Source of the DNA: Stentor roeselii
Taxonomy: Eukaryota > Ciliophora > Heterotrichea > Heterotrichida > Stentoridae
Length of the DNA stretch: 64,000 bases
Direction: 5' to 3'
NCBI GenBank assembly: GCA_006503475.1
Contig: RSEH01000209.1
Coordinates: forward strand, 1 to 64,000
Shown here in pieces: positions 61,123 through 64,000 of the stretch (within the stretch, counting starts at the first letter, position 1; the number at the start of each line of letters is the position of its first letter). The notes under the pieces are model-generated. The model made no database searches, had not been told where the DNA came from, and was given only the letters and a program-made list of their open reading frames with translations. Position numbers and translations under genes: made by a program.

Positions 61123-62217
61123 ATGGAACACTTGGCTAAAGTTCTTCAACAAATAAAGCCTTCAAGAGACCTTCTCTTGAATCATAGACTATACCAGTCT
61201 GTCAAATCCATCCCAGATACAAAGGTTTTCATGAAAAATCACATTTTTGCAGTCTGGGACTTTATGTCATTACTAAAATCCATGCAGCTGAAATTAACTG
61301 GAACAAAAATTCCTTGGGTGCCGTGTAATGACCGAATTTCTACTTATTTTGTGAACTCAATAGTTCTTGCTGAAGAAAGTGATGACCTTAGTATTTGCTC
61401 AGACAGCTCCATATCTCATTATGAGCTGTACTTGGAAGCTATGGCAGAACTTGGAGGATTTTCAGAACCGATTGAACGGCTCATAAAAGACCTGAAACAA
61501 GATATAGCTTTTGGACCAGCCATTAAGCAGAACATTAAGGACTATTCAAAAATTATTTCAAAATCAACTTTTGAGTTCACTAGAAAAAACCTCGAAATTT
61601 CAACTATGGGAAATATTGAACAAGTGACATCTTTTTTCATATTCGGTAGAGAAGACCCAATTCCTGAAATGTTTACTTCGATTATTAAAGAAATCGATAA
61701 AAATAATATAAAAGCAGAAAAATTTAAAAAATATTTGGATCGACATGTAACCCTGGATGGTGATGAGCATGGGCCTATGTCTATGAAATTATTGTGTAGA
61801 ATATGTGGAAATGACTCTCAGAAATGGAATATTGTTTTAGAATCAGCATTAGAAGCGATTCAGGAAAGAATTAAACTTTGGGATGGCATCCTTTTAGAAT
61901 TAGGAAAAAAACCGACATTATATGAAACTGCTGGAGGTTTCAATGGGATTTATAAAGCTCTTAGTGAACATAGAGAAGATATCATAATCGGAAGTGAAAA
62001 TATAAATAATAGAGTGATTGAATTAGCGAAAGCTATCGGTTCTATTATTGGAGGTCCTTCTTTTGAAAATCAAGTTTTTAACGCTGGAAAATTGGATTAT
62101 GAGGAAGCTGGAGAAGTGATTGGGAATGAAGTGAGGATAAGGAATGTTGAGTTAGATCCAAAAGTTATTGCGATGGAGGTCAATAAAATGAAAGGACTCT
62201 TGAAAGCAAGAGTTTAG
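61123..62217 (+). CDS. DUF3050 (heme-oxygenase-like fold) protein, 364 aa
   Basis: Residues 1-255 follow DUF3050, a family known mainly from bacteria. The blocks are present in order: HIFAVWDFMSLLKSMQLKLT (40-59), IPWVPCNDR, a LAEESDD block, SHYELYLEAM, and near the end VTLDGDEHGPMSMKLL and KLWDGI. The His and acidic residues in these blocks are those expected to hold a metal in the heme-oxygenase-like helical fold; the reaction is not known. An extra C-terminal segment (about 255-364) is not usual. No intron, ATATAAATG start and AT-rich codons show it is adapted to this genome. Likely acquired from bacteria (inference). The next gene starts 61 bp later. Confidence 0.78.
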   Translation: MEHLAKVLQQIKPSRDLLLNHRLYQSVKSIPDTKVFMKNHIFAVWDFMSLLKSMQLKLTGTKIPWVPCNDRISTYFVNSIVLAEESDDLSICSDSSISHYELYLEAMAELGGFSEPIERLIKDLKQDIAFGPAIKQNIKDYSKIISKSTFEFTRKNLEISTMGNIEQVTSFFIFGREDPIPEMFTSIIKEIDKNNIKAEKFKKYLDRHVTLDGDEHGPMSMKLLCRICGNDSQKWNIVLESALEAIQERIKLWDGILLELGKKPTLYETAGGFNGIYKALSEHREDIIIGSENINNRVIELAKAIGSIIGGPSFENQVFNAGKLDYEEAGEVIGNEVRIRNVELDPKVIAMEVNKMKGLLKARV

Positions 62218-62278
62218 TTAGATATAAGATTATTAGATTTCATAAATTTACCTAAAAGATTCATTATTTAAAATATTA

Positions 62279-63634
62279 ATGGATGAAATAGAATCTTCAC
62301 TAAAAATTGAGGGATTTTTCAACGAGATGAAACATTTGATATATAAAATTGATTCACCTCAAGGTAATTTATTAACATTCAAGTGAGTTAAACTTAGAGT
62401 TGAATCAGAAAGATTTACATATATTGACCTCTCTTTTTCCGATTCCGAAGAATTGATTAAAACATGTACTTAACACAAAGGCAAAACAAAGCTAAGAAAA
62501 ACAGGAAAAAATCAAGTAGTCCTTTACATCTACCCAGAACAACACAGCCCAACCTCTTTCATCGGTATAAAAACCAGCAAAGGCGATCATTCTCACTTTA
62601 ATCTAACATACACAAGCCACCCAGCCCCTATCCTCCAAGAACTCCATTCAACTCAATCCCTAACCCTTCAGTCACCCTCATATTTTTTTCATTCAATCGA
62701 TCCTGAATGCAAAAGACTAGAAATTCTTCTATTCCCATCATCAGTAGAAATATGTTTCAGCTTTGAAGACCGTTATCCTGAATCCAACAACATCGAATCA
62801 CTTGACTCTTACCTAAGCCACGAACTCGACAAAACAGACCAAATCAAAAGTTTAATTGACCAGGTCTGCCCCTTGGCCTATCCAAGCGACTCAAATCTTC
62901 ACCAATCCCCAGATCCTCTCTCCAGATACTGCATAAACCCTTCAGATCTCGGAAAACCCGCTGAAAAGCTTTTCTTAAAATTAACGCCCTTACACCCTGG
63001 GCCAGTTTCACTAACTATAAACAACTATCAAGAAAAAGACCTGATATCTGCTGAGATTTTAAAGCTCAAGTCACAGTTTCAAGAGATTTTTCAAAATGAC
63101 CTAGGATATGAGTTGTCTTTAAAGGAGAGGAAGTCAGAAGAAGTGATGAATAAGCCAGAGTTTACTTATGGAGAAGTTGAATTTCTGCCAATTATTCCTG
63201 TTTTTCAAAGCCTGCCAGTGCAGGCCAATGCGCGAGTTTGGGACCTGGGATGTGGAACAGGAAAGCTTTTAGCGACATTGTCGTTAGTTTTTCCATCATT
63301 CGAACTTTCAGGAGTTGAGTACCTGGAGTCCCTTTACCAACAGTGCAGGTCAAACCTATCAAAGTTATCCCAAGGGTCATTAATTTCCCTGATTCACGGC
63401 GATTTGCTATCAACAGACTGGTCTTCAGGAGACGTTGTGTACTGTGCAAACCTGTGTTTTCCCGAGTCTCTAAACAATCATCTATCCCTTCAAAGCACTT
63501 CATTAAAGCCAGGAAGTTTTTTGATCCTTTTAAAGCCAGTTGACTTGAAAGGTTTTACAAAGTGGCGAGAGTCTTCAATAGAAATGTCCTGGGGAAGTAC
63601 TTCACTTTACATCTACCAACGACTTAATAGTTAA
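62279..63634 (+). CDS. SAM-dependent methyltransferase-like protein, 441 aa
   Basis: Three exons joined by two 15-nt introns (62383-62397, 62466-62480). Without splicing only the part after 62873 would be called. The first 230 or so residues have no domain I know, though the style is beta-rich (VVLYIYPE, FIGIKTSKG). The C-terminal 180 residues form a class I methyltransferase: VWDLGCGTGKLL (motif I), LSGVEYLESLY (acidic end of beta 2), then HGDLLSTDW and a Cys/Asn-containing motif IV region (VVYCANLCFP). The FTYGE segment before motif I recalls the DOT1/class I lead-in. The substrate is unknown. The next gene's ATG lies 2 bp after its TAA. Confidence 0.82.
62383..62397 (+). other. 15-nt intron
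   Basis: GTGAGTTAAACTTAG; carries an in-frame TGA. Removal gives LLTFKVESERF. A at position 10. It is the only one starting GTG. Confidence 0.88.
62466..62480 (+). other. 15-nt intron
   Basis: GTACTTAACACAAAG; carries an in-frame TAA. Removal gives LIKTCKTKLRKTG. A at position 10. Confidence 0.88.
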
Positions 63635-63636
63635 TC

Positions 63637-64000
63637 ATGAAAAAAAAATGCCCTCTGACCTCAGTCACGCCACTTCCAGTGGACTTCGCAGATCGGGTGC
63701 TTCGACTTGAAATAAGCGTCGACGTCGAATGCTCAATCGAGTCTCTCCGGTCATTACTCGAGCTGTACTCCGTATGTTCCACTTAGCAAGCAATCGAGTT
63801 TTACGAGTCCATCAACGACCTGAAGTTCAAATACTACCAGGACCGCATGATCGAAATCCTTCAAAAGCAAAACAACCTGCTTCTTAAAAGCAAAGAAGAA
63901 GAATCACCTCCAAGACCTGCTCAACCCACTTTGATAGAAAAACGACAGGCTGACCAGACAATCAAAAAAAATGAAAATGAAACTCGCATGGTCACCAGAC
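63637..64000 (+). CDS. 5' part of an unknown coiled-coil-like protein, cut by the window end
   Basis: ATG 2 bp after the methyltransferase stop. Exon 1 reads MKKKCPLTSVTPLPVDFA and on. A 15-nt intron (63772-63786) removes an in-frame TAG, and exon 2 runs open to the window edge with helical Lys/Glu/Gln-rich sequence (YYQDRMIEILQKQNNLL) followed by a Pro-rich and charged part. No family can be named from this fragment of about 116 residues. The very short gap suggests either an internal promoter within the previous gene or a shared transcript. Confidence 0.7.
63772..63786 (+). other. 15-nt intron
   Basis: GTATGTTCCACTTAG; its removal joins LLELYS to QAIEFYES and removes a TAG. A at position 10. 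Confidence 0.88.

Noticed and set aside
1-64000. tRNA genes, telomere repeats, and viral or transposon genes
   Set aside because: I looked for T-loop motifs, long G-rich telomere-like runs, and polymerase, integrase or transposase motifs and found none I could support.

Overview
This window looks like macronuclear-type DNA of a heterotrich ciliate such as Stentor. Intergenic DNA is AT-rich and genes are nearly intronless. Eight open-frame breaks are removed exactly by 15-nt GT...AG introns, seven of which have A at position 10. TAA, TAG and TGA all act as stops, and a 3098-codon frame contains none of them, so the code is standard. The genus is inference.

Layout. Bases 1-7880 are a graveyard: a small RING gene, a broken WD-repeat gene, one intact discoidin-like gene, a decayed inverted 3' piece of LSU rRNA with spacer-like repeats, and coiled-coil remnants with a 19-bp tandem repeat. 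Next come a giant DUF3638/DUF3645-type ATPase (7886-17182, -) and a LamG/Cys-rich multi-pass surface protein (17645-22243, -). From 23.9 to 47.2 kb the genes are dense: DHHC acyltransferase, MUL1-like E3, a 2119-aa secreted protein, a membrane-anchored E2-acyltransferase-like protein, a PROPPIN, a GRIP/GRAB-type golgin, two secreted patatins, a secreted aspartic protease, a TRIM-like RING/B-box/LRR protein, a TauE/SafE transporter, a GOST-like receptor, phosphatidylserine synthase and two minus-strand coil/EF-hand-like genes. Bases 47.2-51.6 kb are gene-free except for a WD-repeat relic. From 51.6 kb: ARL8-like GTPase, PH-kinase, two CaaX-ended coiled-coil genes around a 39-bp minisatellite, a divergent H2A, a secreted helical protein, a membrane-anchored helical protein and Vps60/CHMP5. 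After another relic-bearing stretch come a DUF3050 (bacterial-type) gene, a SAM methyltransferase-like gene with two introns, and a gene cut by the window end.

How it fits together. Many products belong to endomembrane biology (ARL8, PROPPIN, golgin, DHHC, Vps60, PS synthase, GOST) and secreted digestion (patatins, pepsin-like protease), but physical clustering may be chance. Gene packing is extreme: same-strand neighbours lie 2-21 bp apart or overlap by 4 bp, one divergent pair has 9 bp between start codons, and convergent stops are 3-8 bp apart. Where upstream DNA exists, the sense strand just before the ATG is strikingly G-poor and C/A/T-rich, and starts often read TATAAATG. Together these suggest very short UTRs and unusual promoters.
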